Shown: positions 1 through 11,746 of the stretch, in pieces
Layout of the letters: each line of letters starts with the position of its first letter
Position numbering within the stretch: position 1 is the stretch's first letter
DNA from: Saccharomycopsis fibuligera x Saccharomycopsis cf. fibuligera
Taxonomy: Eukaryota; Ascomycota; Saccharomycetes; Ascoideales; Saccharomycopsidaceae
Length of the DNA: 64,000 bases
Assembly: GCA_001936135.1 (NCBI GenBank)
Contig: CP012819.1
Span: forward strand, 2,017,501 to 2,081,500
Reading direction: 5' to 3'
The notes under the pieces: model-generated
What the model was told of the DNA's origin: nothing
The model's input: the letters and a program-made list of their open reading frames with translations, nothing else
The model's database searches: none
Position numbers and translations under genes: made by a program

Positions 1-1446
1 AATTCATTGTTTGGTGTCAATTCTGGTATTGGTTTGCTTCCTATTAGTTTCGACTACACACAAATCTCTCAAGCTATGAGCGGAAGTGTCTTTGCTACAC
101 CATTCTGGGTTGTATCTAACACATATGGTTCTGTTTTCTTGTTTTTTGTTATCATTTTGCCAATCCTTTATTACACCAATACCTGGGATGCAAAATACAT
201 GCCAATGATTAGTGGTTCCACATTTGACAATACCCAAAGCAAGTACAACGTCAGCAAGATTTTGAATGAAGATTACACCATCAACTTTGAAAAGTACAAA
301 GCTTACAGTCCATTGTTTGTGCCATTCTCTTACTTGTTGTCCTACGCTTTGAATTTCGCAGCAGTTTTGGGTATTTTTACCCATACTTATCTTTATCACG
401 GTAAAGATATATGGCAAAAATTGAAAGATGCTAGAAATGGTGGTGAAGATATTCACAAGAGAGAAATGAACAAGTACAAAGAAGCCCCAGATTGGTGGTA
501 TGGCATTGTTTTTCTTCTCATGTTAGCACTATCTTTTGTTTGTGTTTGTGTTTGGGCTAAACAATTCCCTGCATGGGCGTTAGTAGTGGCTTACTTGGTT
601 TCTATTGTTAATTTTGTTCCTCAAGGTATTTTGGAATCTATCACCAATAATCACGTTGGTCTTAATATCATTACTGAGTTGATTGCCGGCTACATGCTTC
701 CATTGAGACCAATGGCCAACTTGCTATTCAAGCTTTATGGTTTTATTATCATGAGACAAGGTTTGGAATTGTCTAGAGATTTGAAATTGGGTCAATACAT
801 GAAAATTCCACCAAGATTGCTTTTCGTTGCGCAAATTTGGTCAACTATTATTGCATCTTTAGTAAACGTTGGTATTCAAGAATGGATGAGAAGTAACATT
901 GACGGCATTTGCTCCACCGATCAATCTAACGGGTTCATTTGTTCCAATGGTAGAACCATTTTTAATGCTTCTATTATTTGGTCATTGCCAAAATACTTGT
1001 TTTCTCCAGGTGAACGATACAATGCCATGATGTGGTTCTTCTTAATTGGGACAGTGATGCCGATTTTCACATGGTTGTTATGGAAAAAAAATCCAAAGAA
1101 ATGGTATGGTAAATTGAACGCTCCAATTTTCTTTACAGGCCCAGGTAACATCCCCCCATCCACCGTTTACAACTACTCATTATACTTTGTTGCTTCTGTC
1201 TTTTTGAACAAATTTATCAAGGACAGATGGCCAAGATGGCACGCCAAATACAATTTTGTTCTTGGTGCAGCAGTTGAAGCCGGTGTTGCAGTGGCTACAG
1301 TGATTATCTTTTTATGTGTCACTTATCCAGGTGGCTCATTAACCTGGTGGGGGAACACCGTTTATAAAAACACTTTGGATATGAAGTCTAAAGCATTCTA
1401 CAAGTTGGCAGAAGGTGAAACTTTTGGCCCAAGCAAATGGTGGTAA
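1..1446 (+). CDS. Oligopeptide transporter (OPT family), 3' part
   Basis: The reading frame is open from base 1, so the gene starts left of the window; the visible part is 481 codons ending in TAA at 1444-1446. The protein belongs to the OPT family of proton-coupled oligopeptide transporters of the plasma membrane. The visible part begins inside the conserved block NSLFGVNSGIGLLPISFDY. It then shows several hydrophobic spans, the loop motif 'VPQGILESITNNHVGLNIITE' region (residues about 205-225), a GPGNIPP motif (about 378-384) and the family-type tail with TFGP. S. cerevisiae Opt1 is about 800 residues, so roughly the first 40% is missing here. CUG-clade yeasts carry several OPT paralogues; which one this is cannot be told from this part. 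No in-frame CTG codon was noticed. Confidence 0.93.
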   Translation, partial: NSLFGVNSGIGLLPISFDYTQISQAMSGSVFATPFWVVSNTYGSVFLFFVIILPILYYTNTWDAKYMPMISGSTFDNTQSKYNVSKILNEDYTINFEKYKAYSPLFVPFSYLLSYALNFAAVLGIFTHTYLYHGKDIWQKLKDARNGGEDIHKREMNKYKEAPDWWYGIVFLLMLALSFVCVCVWAKQFPAWALVVAYLVSIVNFVPQGILESITNNHVGLNIITELIAGYMLPLRPMANLLFKLYGFIIMRQGLELSRDLKLGQYMKIPPRLLFVAQIWSTIIASLVNVGIQEWMRSNIDGICSTDQSNGFICSNGRTIFNASIIWSLPKYLFSPGERYNAMMWFFLIGTVMPIFTWLLWKKNPKKWYGKLNAPIFFTGPGNIPPSTVYNYSLYFVASVFLNKFIKDRWPRWHAKYNFVLGAAVEAGVAVATVIIFLCVTYPGGSLTWWGNTVYKNTLDMKSKAFYKLAEGETFGPSKWW

Positions 1447-1515
1447 TTAGTTATTTTTTTTTCCTTAGCTCTTCTGTTTTTTATTTCTTTTGATTTTTTG
1501 TCATTGTATCGGTAT

Positions 1516-1548
<33 letters not shown>

Positions 1549-3002
1549 ATACTTTTCTGTTTTTGTTGGTTTTTGGTTTTTGATTTGCCTTGTCAAGACA
1601 AATTTTTTGATCGTCACGATATAGTCATTTATTAATTAATTTTGTTGTTTTGCTTTTTTTATTGGCTTTCTCTGTTTGATTTATAGTTCGTATATCTTGC
1701 ATTTCTCGTTATAAACGGTTTCCCATGAATTTTTTAAGAGTCACAAAACTATTTTCTTTGTGTAATGACTAATTAAACAAAACATTAACTACTTTTAACT
1801 TTCAGTTTGTTCTGCTTTTCAGAAATAGAAATAATCACATTGATATAATATCATCTTTATGAATTATTAGTAAACATCCTTAGAACATTAAGCTAAAGCA
1901 AGGTATTGCTTGAAATCTTTAACAGAAAAAAAAGTATGGTTTTGACCTTTTAGTGAAATTTAAATTTGAACTTTTCTGAATCACATAAACCATTTAATGT
2001 ACTTGAATTATTTGCAAAAAATAAAAACATTTATATCTTATATATGTTTCCCTAGACTACTTAGCTAACACTGGTATTGATTAAATACTAGCCAATAATA
2101 TTTCTTGCGGAAGCAACAAAGTACTCAAATATTGACTGATTTGTTCATGAATTTGTGGCTTTTTTTTTGTCGAGTTCAACATTATTTAGGAAATGCATGT
2201 TTATTAATAAAGTGATCTGGCTATCGATTCGAATCATTTCTACAGAACTATACTAAACATGAACACAAAACACAGGTGAGCACAATTATTCACTATGTAA
2301 TTCGGGCCTATCAAGTGATAAATCCCTAAGTCATTTTACGTTAAAAAATGAAGAAAAAACCATGTATTCAGTTTTTAGAGCCTTCTGTCTTCTTTGAAAA
2401 GAGCCAAATTATGCAACCTTTTATTCTTTTAACAAAATAGCTGTGGTCCTTTCTCTCGGAAGCTTCATGCCATCAGCAAAATTAGAGTCAACTATAGATT
2501 GCATGTTGATTCCTACAACCCAGGTAAGTAGAGACGGATGATGTACCTTTAAGGGCTGCTAGTTGAGTACATTTACAAAAAAGTGATCAGTGGAAAATTC
2601 AAAACCAATTATCAAAAGTGGGGCATAGTTGCCTTAATAAAAAACTGGCAATTGATACTGCATCATTTAACTAGATAAAATTTAACTGTTGCAAATGATT
2701 GAAAGTTTTATTTTGAAGATTGCCTCGTAAAATAATGTAAGTTTATGCAATATGCAGGATAACCATGCACGATATTGGCTGGTTCAATAATTTGGAGAAA
2801 AATGTCAAAAGCATGATGTAGCACGTGGCAGAAATATGGGTCGGATATTACACTATAATGTATTAGGTAACAGAGAAATGCCTTTAATATGCACACTTGC
2901 AAAAATTGTTTGCTGGTCCATCAGAAGCCATCAAGTCATTCATCCCAGATGTTTCACTGAATCATTGCATTTACAATTCACGTAACTGGACTGCGTGCTG
3001 TT
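1447..3002. other. Intergenic region
   Basis: This AT-rich spacer lies between the OPT gene and the downstream transporter. A 30-nt poly(T) run (1518-1547) lies about 70 nt after the OPT stop. No convincing reading frame or RNA gene was seen; it should hold the OPT 3' end and the promoter of the next gene. Confidence 0.6.
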
Positions 3003-4688
3003 ATGTATAATGGTTTCAATGAAACTGATCCGTTATTATCAACCACCACATCATCATCCAAAAAAAGTATCAATAGAGCCCTGCCAAAATATCACACTGC
3101 GAATACCAATATGTCCATCGATTATCCTCAAAAATCCATAACCAGTACTACTACTGATCGGGGCATTACTTTGCAGACAGAATCATCTAGTACGCCCAAC
3201 TCTGCTGCCCTGAGTCGTGAAAGTTACGGTGACAACAATGATGATGTATATATCGGCGATAGTCCAAATACTATTCATTTGAGAAAATCAAGAACAAAGC
3301 TTGTGCTTGTGATAATATTCTTCCTTGTTTCTCTAGTGGCCTTTGTATGTCAGACAGAAGCAACTTCATACTTGTATTCCCCTAGATTTGGATTCAACGA
3401 GCCTTATTTGTTATTATACTTGACACATGGGTCATGGATTTTGCTTTGGCCAGCACAGTTGGTGGGGGTTAGTTTATTCAAAGCATTATGCAGTTCTAGG
3501 GAAGGATATTACAGAAATAGTAAAGGTTTGAAATACCATCAATTAGAAAATGAATACCCCGATAATAATAATAGTAACCTTTCCTTCTCTTCGAGTTTCC
3601 ATATGAATAACAATGATAGGAGCATCAATGACAACAGTGGCGCTTCCAGTCGCAACAGCACGGATATGGAAATCGAGGAGGAAACTGTGCAAATCACTAA
3701 CAATGTCCCAATTCCCGAAACATGGAAAAACAGTTTTCATAATCATTTCACCAAAGAGCTCCAATCAACTTTTTTCGTGTCACAAGTGATATACAATCAT
3801 GCCAAACAACTTCCACATGAAACCTCCCACCTAACAGAATATGAGTCAGAACATTTGAACTTATGGACTTTTTTCAAATCCAAAGTGAATCGCTACATTC
3901 TCAAAATCTCACTCATAAATACGTTGATTATAACCATTGCATCATTGACATGGTATGTTGCCATGATTTATTCATATTCCAATGACGTTACTGCAATATA
4001 TAACTGCTCAGCCTTTTTTGCATATTTGTTTTCCATACCTCTACTAAAGGAGAAGTTTAACTGGACGAAACTTTCTAGTGTGATAATCGCAATCTGTGGT
4101 GTTTTCATTGTAGTTTACAGTGGGGACTCTAGTGACAACAATGACAACAACGACGACCAACACAAGGAGAAGTCACACAGGTTTTTTGGCAACATCTTAA
4201 TTGCCATCGGGTCAATATCATACGGGTATTACGATGTTTTTTACAAAAAATACTTGTGCCCACTGTTATCATCACACCATTTGATAAATTCAAAAAAACA
4301 GGCTCTTTATTCAAACTTTATCTGCACCCTAGTAGGCGGTTCAAGTTCAATTTTTTTACTAATTTTATTATTTGTTTTGCACATAACGGGTATTAAACCT
4401 GTACATTTGAGTTTTTCATTAGAAGCATGGCTTTTTATAATTGTATCTATATTGGCAAACTTGTCTTATTCTGCTTCGATGCTTATACTATATGCGTTGA
4501 CTTCGCCGGTTCTCGGAGCAGTCAGTTCGCTTACTACAATTTTTCTTGTGGGGATTTTTGAGTGGGCTGTTTTTGGTAATAAGTTAAGTGGATCTCAATT
4601 GTTTGGTGATACCGTGGTAATAATTGGGTTTACGGTGCTAAGTTATGCATATTGGAATGAAATTACGGCAGATGAGGATGAAAACTAG
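3003..4688 (+). CDS. Drug/metabolite-type (EamA, SLC35F-like) membrane transporter
   Basis: This 561-residue membrane protein has an N-terminal Ser/Thr-rich cytosolic region (1-95). The first membrane span is at about 100-118 (VLVIIFFLVSLVAFVCQTEA). A hydrophilic, Asn/Ser-rich loop spans roughly 165-290, followed by a run of hydrophobic spans. The segment with 'NDVTAIYNCSAFFAYLFSIP', then KEKFNW and 'GVFIVVYSGD', and later 'GNILIAIGSISYGYYDVFYK', follows the two-half EamA/DMT layout. It resembles SLC35F3/F4-type carriers and, more distantly, yeast YML018C/THI74. The substrate is unknown; a vacuolar or plasma-membrane location is inference. Two in-frame CTG codons fall in the disordered N-terminus (A-CTG-P and A-CTG-S), where Ser would be harmless. 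The start is ATG at 3003. Confidence 0.82.
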   Translation: MYNGFNETDPLLSTTTSSSKKSINRALPKYHTANTNMSIDYPQKSITSTTTDRGITLQTESSSTPNSAALSRESYGDNNDDVYIGDSPNTIHLRKSRTKLVLVIIFFLVSLVAFVCQTEATSYLYSPRFGFNEPYLLLYLTHGSWILLWPAQLVGVSLFKALCSSREGYYRNSKGLKYHQLENEYPDNNNSNLSFSSSFHMNNNDRSINDNSGASSRNSTDMEIEEETVQITNNVPIPETWKNSFHNHFTKELQSTFFVSQVIYNHAKQLPHETSHLTEYESEHLNLWTFFKSKVNRYILKISLINTLIITIASLTWYVAMIYSYSNDVTAIYNCSAFFAYLFSIPLLKEKFNWTKLSSVIIAICGVFIVVYSGDSSDNNDNNDDQHKEKSHRFFGNILIAIGSISYGYYDVFYKKYLCPLLSSHHLINSKKQALYSNFICTLVGGSSSIFLLILLFVLHITGIKPVHLSFSLEAWLFIIVSILANLSYSASMLILYALTSPVLGAVSSLTTIFLVGIFEWAVFGNKLSGSQLFGDTVVIIGFTVLSYAYWNEITADEDEN

Positions 4689-5461
4689 AGGTTTCTGATT
4701 CAAATAAGGATTTGACAAACAATGGCTTGTCATTAGCGTGAACTTTGTCTATTAGAGCTGAGTGAAAATATGCACTATATAATACAAAAATAAACATTCT
4801 AACACTTGTTTACTTATCGATAAATGTAATTCTGTTAATATATGGGCATTCTTTACAAAATCATCATATTTAGCATTATTAGTAAAATTTACAAGACAGT
4901 TTGTGTGTACAGCATGATCTGTTAAGTACCTCTCGGAATTACATAAGCAATTATGTGCATTTTTTTCCTCGTAGGCTTTCGGTGTGGTTTTCTGTTCCTA
5001 TTTTTTCTTTTTTCTGGCCTCAGAGATTATAAGCCTTGGAAGATCGCACGACTTTTTTTACTTCTTTGTTTTCATCTTTGAGCCACCCTCCCCAGCCAAG
5101 TTATTTTTTGATTCAACTTCTCTTGTCTGTTTATTTCTTGCTATCTTTTAATTTCAAAGTTATAATACGTTGCGTTGTCGTTGTGTTCCATTTATCTGAA
5201 TCTCTTGATCTTTTGTTGTTGATTTTCCAAATTTTGAAAAAAATTGATTTTGTGGTTATCAGAATTTATCTGGAACCTCATCGAAGATTTTAATTGATCT
5301 AAGGGTTTTTAGGGTAGCATGAAATTATAATACGACCTCCGTCAAACCAAGAAAACGTCTATACTTAATAATAAGTGCATTTTCTACTATAACCGTCATT
5401 CGGATACAGAACTTTGTTTTCATCAGCGTAACTTAAAACCAAGATTAACTAGAGAATAATT
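4689..5461. other. Intergenic region
   Basis: The 773-bp spacer contains pyrimidine-rich stretches around 4965-5120. An 85-codon frame at 5036-5293 has biased T-rich composition and no recognisable features, so it is not called. The region presumably contains the promoter of the PQ-loop gene. Confidence 0.5.
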
Positions 5462-6841
5462 ATGTCAAATGATTCGATAAATAAGAGATCCATCTCTTCG
5501 GCCATTTCGGGAATCAAAAAAACTTACATGGGTTCTAATGTTCACTCAAGACAGACAACTAAAACAACCGACTATGTTCATGATTTAACCAAAAAGCTGA
5601 TAAAGGATATGGCCGATCAAGGCAAAGATACCATCAATGATATCACAAACTATTCATACTACTATGTACCGGAATGGCTAACGGTACAATTTATTGTCAA
5701 TAATAGCATTTCTTTGGCTCCTTTATTTTCATATGGATCTACTGTGTACCTGATTCACAAGAAGCAGTCGTCCACTGGCTTCTCTATTGATATTTGTTGT
5801 ACAATGATGGTATCCAGTATATTACGAATTAATTTTTACTTCATCAGGCCATTTGAGTATACATTATTGAAGCAAGCTATAATAATGATTTTTATTCATA
5901 TTATTTTACTCAAAGTTGCTTTAAGCTACAAACTTCAAAGCGGGTATGATGTAGACAACTTGCATGATTACGAATCAGTCATTACTGAATTGAAATGGTT
6001 TTATTTCAATGAATTCAGTAAGGTGCGAGTTAGTGGGTCAAACTTACCATATTTAAACTTTGTTAATAGAGAAGGCGTCAATTCTACCACCTCGAATACT
6101 GACATTTTGCAGGCTCGCAGCAGAAGTGGCACTAGCACATTTGGAAGTCAAAATATAAGCTTTGACAAGGAAGAAACGGGCCGTGCAAGAAGTGCTACTA
6201 CCATCAGCGTTATTGATAATGACACTCACAACATTAACGAGAAAGTGGTTGCTTCTTCAAGTCGCGGAATAGAGGAGAACAAAATATTGCAAATGGTGAG
6301 GCTATTTATAGTATTATTTGCTGGCACTGCACTAATAATTTTCAAAAATTTTGTTAAATTTTTTGACCCTTACTACAAAAGATCATTTGAGTTTTGGCAA
6401 TGGAACAATGAAAAGAGATACTGGCTATTTCTTGTTGAGTTTGCAATGATAAGTTCCACTTTAACTTTAATGTTACGCAAATATGAATTTTATGGTAGTT
6501 TTATTGGCTCAATCAGTTTGCTTATTGAAAGTTTGTTACCATTGCCCCAAATATTGTTGCTCAATAGGCTCAAAACCGTAAACGGTTTTAAGACAATTCT
6601 TTTATTTAGTTGGTACTGTGGTGATTTAACGAAGATTAGTTATTTGGTATTTGGCGCTAGCAACATTTCTTTTATTTTTATATTCTTTGCACTTTTCCAA
6701 ATGTTTTTGGATATGATTATTGGATTTCAATATGTATACTACAAGTATTACTACAAGGTTGATTACAAGGAGTCAGACATTGAGTTGCAAAATACGAGGG
6801 GCAGACGAACTTTAGAATTAGTTGATGAAAGAGTACTTTAG
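5462..6841 (+). CDS. ANY1: PQ-loop membrane protein, ANY1/CFS1-like
   Basis: The 459-residue protein has paired PQ-loop-like halves. The first half holds 'VNNSISLAPLFSYGSTVYL' and then SSTGFSIDICCTMMVSSILRI, a signature I associate with S. cerevisiae Any1/Cfs1 (YMR010W). The second half, near residues 290-430, has LPLPQILLLNRLKTVNGF, which contains the Pro-Gln pair, followed by FSWYCGDLTKI. A Ser/Thr-rich hydrophilic insert separates the halves (about 195-275). Any1 is a Golgi/endosomal membrane protein that counteracts loss of phospholipid flippases (Neo1, Drs2, Cdc50). The ATG at 5462 follows an A-rich leader. The assignment rests on motif memory, so a generic PQ-loop transporter remains possible. 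Confidence 0.78.
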   Translation: MSNDSINKRSISSAISGIKKTYMGSNVHSRQTTKTTDYVHDLTKKLIKDMADQGKDTINDITNYSYYYVPEWLTVQFIVNNSISLAPLFSYGSTVYLIHKKQSSTGFSIDICCTMMVSSILRINFYFIRPFEYTLLKQAIIMIFIHIILLKVALSYKLQSGYDVDNLHDYESVITELKWFYFNEFSKVRVSGSNLPYLNFVNREGVNSTTSNTDILQARSRSGTSTFGSQNISFDKEETGRARSATTISVIDNDTHNINEKVVASSSRGIEENKILQMVRLFIVLFAGTALIIFKNFVKFFDPYYKRSFEFWQWNNEKRYWLFLVEFAMISSTLTLMLRKYEFYGSFIGSISLLIESLLPLPQILLLNRLKTVNGFKTILLFSWYCGDLTKISYLVFGASNISFIFIFFALFQMFLDMIIGFQYVYYKYYYKVDYKESDIELQNTRGRRTLELVDERVL

Positions 6842-7370
6842 AGTTAGTACTTCAAAAGAAGACTTTAAAGAATTTTTACTGCTGTCAAGATTTTGAGTCG
6901 CAGATGGAAAAAACTATGATACATCATGAACATTCCTGCAACATGAAGATACATTTTTGTTTATAATGGAGTTTTGCATTTTTTTTTTTTTTTTATGACC
7001 GCAACATATTGAGGTGCTTATATTTATGAGAGGCTAGTTGCAAGCGTTTAAATAGGAAGCTTCATCTCAAAGTTGGTTTAATTATCCGTTTACTTTTCTT
7101 TTATTTCTCTTTACATACACAATTTGCATTTGGTTTATACATATTTTATTTGTTCAAAGTTTGAATCTAATGATGTTAATATGTTCTTTAAAAAATTGCG
7201 GCAACGAATTCGTTTCGCGTCTTATTCAGAAGTAATACGTACAGTGTAAGCAATCATTGAGCACTCAAGAACAGGTCCGTGCTTTACAATTATAACTTTA
7301 AGCCTTGATATTAATATTGTGGAACAATCTCTCATATATAAAAATTAATATATTATCTCTGCTCCACAAC

Positions 7371-7413
<43 letters not shown>

Positions 7414-9825
7414 TTGTTGCAACTCCGGCTAACCAGTTTGTAGCGTCCTATCACTTGGTTGTATACATTACATACAGCATGCTAATCTATCAACGAACAT
7501 GGCATGCAAAATCATTTGGAGCGCGTAAAACTTTTACTGAAGGGGCGTAAAGCAAACAGTAGCAGTTGTTTGATTAGGCAAAAATTTTTAAGGTTTTATA
7601 AGGAACTCATGCTCGCCGTCTTATCTTTGCTCTTGTGTTTCGCCGCTATAATTTCTGCAATAGTTGTAAAACACGCCCAAAAATTTTGAAAGAGACCAGA
7701 AAGACGCGCAAAATTACTAGCAAAAAGAAAGTATAATATCTTGGGACAGATAGGTTTCTTTCTTTTTCTTTATTTTTTACGTTCTTGGAGAGAGCCATAA
7801 ACGGATTCGGTCCCCTCTTACATAAATGTTGTGAGTTCTACACGGCATTCAGAAAAAAAAATTTCCATTATTAACATGAAAAATTTTTACCTTGTTCTAA
7901 AAAATTCTTTTACAGGCATGTCAAGGTTCAAAATTTAGCGAGCCACATGTCCCACTTTGACCAACCACTTGATTTATCTCATCCGTAGCGATGATTTTGG
8001 TCAACTTTTTTAACAGCGCAAGGGTAACGTCCACAGTGATTAGATATAACGTAATTTTCAATTACCTGTTTGGCAACAGTAGTGCCAACTAAATGTAGTG
8101 TTATAGCGCTCTGTCGCTGCTGGGGTATGGTGGATCTTTTTAGATCTTTTGCGAACGATCAAACAATGTTTCGGAGTTCCCCCAGAAAAAAACCTTCTCG
8201 AGACCTTGCAAAGTTTGAGTATTGCATTTGCTTTATCATACGGTGTTTGAAGATTGAGATCAATAAAATAAGAGAAACTGCTGTGCTGTGCTGCACGCTT
8301 TTGCGTGCAGAATACGTACATCGGAGAACAAAATCAGACACAATCTAAGGTAAAATTGAGTCTGCTAGTTTTTATAGAACTATATAAAACGGTAAAAAGG
8401 GTTGATAAGCAGAAAAAAAATTTTTCCTTGGTATTTTCTAGTGGCATCTATCTCTACTTTGTAATACAATAAATAAATTTTTCAAATCTTTCTGATAGTA
8501 CAGTGGAACATCAGTTCTTGACCAAGTGTCCCACAATCAGCCATACATACATACATACATACATACATGGCACGCTAATGGTTGCATTTATTTTTCTTTT
8601 CATCCGAAGCTGTTTGGCTTGATAAGAGAAATCAAATATGCCAGTGATTTGGTAGGGCAGTTTTCATTTTGAATATTTTTTTGGACAGTGGTTTTCGAGC
8701 ACTAAGTGCTAGCTGGCAGATGATCTCATTATACCGTTCTATTGATCCTTGTTTATTAACATATTGAGCACTCATTAAAAACAACTGATAATGTCAAGAT
8801 TGCTCTTTAGCACGCATTTATGGATCAAATAAACTCGCTGTTGGCTGTGTTTTTAAAAAATTCCACGTTTGTACAATGATCTCCGCAGCGAGTAATTAAG
8901 TAATATTTATTCTAATTTGAATAACTGAAAGAGAGATTCCGACAGTATTTGTTTGATAAGCAGTAGCTATTGCTTGCATCACAAAGCCCCTTTGATCTGT
9001 ACTATTTCATGCACTTGAGCAACAGCTATCTATAGTCCAAAGTCTAAGATTAAGCTGTTATAGAGTTGATTTATTAATGATTTTCAGTACTATTTTACGC
9101 TACTTTTTATGTAAAGTTATAGTACGCCCTTAGGAGTGTTTTGGTAAATTTTTTTTATTGGGTTGCTATCACAATTATGCAGTCCATGGCAACCGGTTCT
9201 ATTATATATGTAACTCACCCAAAGTTCCTTGCCTTAGACTAAAGCTGGTGTCTACAGACATATATCTTTCTAGCATTTTTTTAGGTTTTTGCCCTAGAAT
9301 ACTGCAAAAATTCCGAGCAACATAATGGTCACCACTTACAGTTGAGATCATATGTAATGGGCATCCGAAGTAACAAAGAAAAGAGAACTTGGTGGGCAGA
9401 TCATAAGATCATGTCACCGCATTGAATGGTTAACTACATTCTTTGGATGTCTTTTATTTCCTTAAAAATATGGAGACACCAAAAAGTTTCTGCTGTATGT
9501 TATTCAAAATCTCAAAAGCACCAAGCATATGCACTTATGAAATATGCTGCCGTGACAAAGCGGACTGTCAATAATGGCAATCAAGCTTTGAAAAACAAGA
9601 TTACCCCGAAAAAAAAATTTGAGCAAATATTTATATACCATAGAGCATGATAAACTGCAAATAAAATGGGTTTTCTTTAGTGTGTGGTTTAACATTCGAC
9701 TGATTAACTTATCAACATGACCGTCCCTACTAATGCATACGTAGTTTCAAAAATAGTGGTTTTTCAATGTATGCCAGTTTATTCAATGGCCATTGCCGTT
9801 GCTAATTGCTTGCCATTATGTTTGT

Positions 9826-9864
<39 letters not shown>

Positions 9865-11212
9865 CTATTAACTCTTATAGACATAATTGTATTTACGTTA
9901 CGTTCGTTGATTTGCGACGTCACCGTCATTAACACGGTCAGATACAATCAGGATAGAAGATGGAGATCAAGATTGAGAGGTGCAAGTAGGATCTTTGATC
10001 TGAATTTTTGAGCTACTAAATCGTAGCTTAAAATTACAAATCTCCCGGTAATGGTTAGTAAATTCGTTGACATCCCGAAGAGTTCTAATTTTTTAATTTT
10101 ACCCATATTACTATGTGCCTTCTCAAAGCATCGGGGTAAACATCGCCCAGCAGCTCACAACTATGCGTGCACAGGTATATCCGACGTGGAGATGCATTAT
10201 GTATACATGTGCGGCTACACCGACCTGGCCGAACGGTGAACACTCACTGGTTCAGTTGCGCATACACTCATGAGTATCCAAGAAAATGACCGTTTGAAAT
10301 GAGTATATTGCCTTTTCTAGTTTGTGTGTTCGAAGTTATCTAAGTTAAGTTGCATGTTTAATGTATGCTTTTGTCTTTGTTTTCCGAAATTACACTCATT
10401 AGTGAGCGGGCGAGTGTCGGAATGCCAGGGCCTATACGCCACATCTGCAAGCAGGTCTTGTGCTGCTCAGGCCCATAAATGTGAATGTGACCGATGACGA
10501 GCTAGGGTAGAATTGTGAATGTGTGCTACGAGTCGTATAACTTACTGCGACAGAATGAAAAAAATTCATAGTCCCAGGAAACACAAAAAATGCTTTTTTG
10601 GAAAACAAATTTTAGTGTTATCATATGAACCGGATACTGTAGGAGATACTGTACTTTTGCCAACTTATCTACCGCAGGAGTGTTGGAATCTACTTCTCTA
10701 AAATCCTACAATATTAGCTAATTACAATCTCAGATTTTGATTTCTATGCAGTATATTATCTTTACATTTGAACCTTATAGAATAATAATAAAAAATGTGC
10801 TATGGAAATAATATTGGTGAGCAACAACATGAAAAAGAAAAAGATGATAGCTTGAAAGAGTTGAAAACCAACAAAAAAAGCATATGATACTGACAAGCAA
10901 AAAAATAATGAAATATCGTGATAGAAATACAGAGTACTTTGTAATGCACAATGACAGGAGAAAAAAAACAATGAATAGTAAGAGAATAAAAATCAAAGAA
11001 TGTGTAAAAAACGCAATGACAGTAATATTATAATAAACAATAATAAACAAGAAATGAAGAAATGATAGTCGTAAGTGTGAGTCAACAGCGGTCATAACGG
11101 CCCATCTCACCAAGCTTCTCTTTACCGGTGAAGGGAGATCATTGATATATTACTTTGAAAGAGATTTGGTACAACGGATTTGCGAGCAATTTAGTAAAAT
11201 ATTTTAATACAA
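6842..11212. other. Large gene-free interval (4.4 kb)
   Basis: This is the longest interval in the window without a supportable gene. It contains long poly(T) runs at 7373-7410 and 9828-9864 and an (ATAC)n microsatellite at about 8543-8567. Several short overlapping frames (for example at 8070-8348 on + and 8058-8321 on -) have no recognisable motifs and shadow each other. No tRNA-like B box was found by eye. Confidence 0.55.
8543..8567. repeat. (ATAC)n microsatellite
   Basis: About six tandem ATAC units lie in the gene-free interval. Confidence 0.9.
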
Positions 11213-11746
11213 TTAATAGGGGGTTCCTTCTCTGACATTTTTCCAATAAGCAGCCGCTTCCGGAGACAAATTAGGTCTGAGATTTGGATTGTAATTCAAA
11301 TTTCTTGTGCCATTGCTTAACAGAGATCCTAGCCCTGATCTTTCCTTTTCTTTATCCAGCGACCCTTTTATTCTTGACTCTTTATAGAATTGATGTGCTG
11401 CTGAAGGAAACATCAATGGCGATACTGTGTTACTGTTGGCACGAAGAGAAGTTGGAGAGTTAGCATCATTTATAGCACTCAAAGAGTAGTCATGATAGTT
11501 GGAAGTGGGTTGTGCCGGTAACAGACCAGTACGTTGTTGCTGATTTTGTGACAATGCAGACTGAGGATCAAAGTATTGACCATATTGGATAAAATTGGTA
11601 GAAGCTCTTCGACTGGGCGTATTGGCGTTAATATAGTGATCTTTTAGCTGGCAGTCTTTAGAGCAGTAAAGTCCGTTGCCTTCAATGATTCTACGCTCAC
11701 AGAAGGAGCAATACTCGTTAAACGAGGAATCGTAATTGTCAAACAT
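11213..11746 (-). CDS. ECL1-family small zinc-binding protein (lifespan regulator type)
   Basis: The 177-residue protein has an N-terminal cysteine cluster C13-x2-C16-x11-C28-x3-C32 (ending YCSKDCQLKD). This matches the Ecl1 (extender of chronological lifespan) family zinc motif. The rest is low-complexity, rich in Ser, Asn and Gln. The C-terminus has a SPEAAAYWKNV segment. In fission yeast, Ecl1-family proteins are induced by nutrient starvation and extend chronological lifespan. Here the role is inferred from the motif alone. The ATG is at 11746 (minus strand). The upstream region is long (more than 2 kb) and contains a short GC-rich patch at about 12210-12320, which suggests an extended promoter. 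Confidence 0.72.
   Translation of the reverse strand: MFDNYDSSFNEYCSFCERRIIEGNGLYCSKDCQLKDHYINANTPSRRASTNFIQYGQYFDPQSALSQNQQQRTGLLPAQPTSNYHDYSLSAINDANSPTSLRANSNTVSPLMFPSAAHQFYKESRIKGSLDKEKERSGLGSLLSNGTRNLNYNPNLRPNLSPEAAAYWKNVREGTPY

Noticed and set aside
5036-5293. 85-codon T-rich frame before the PQ-loop gene
   Set aside because: The hydrophobic composition arises from pyrimidine-rich DNA; it probably lies in the promoter or leader.
8058-8348. Overlapping frames of 87-92 codons on both strands
   Set aside because: The two frames shadow each other; neither has a motif, TATA context or protein-like composition.
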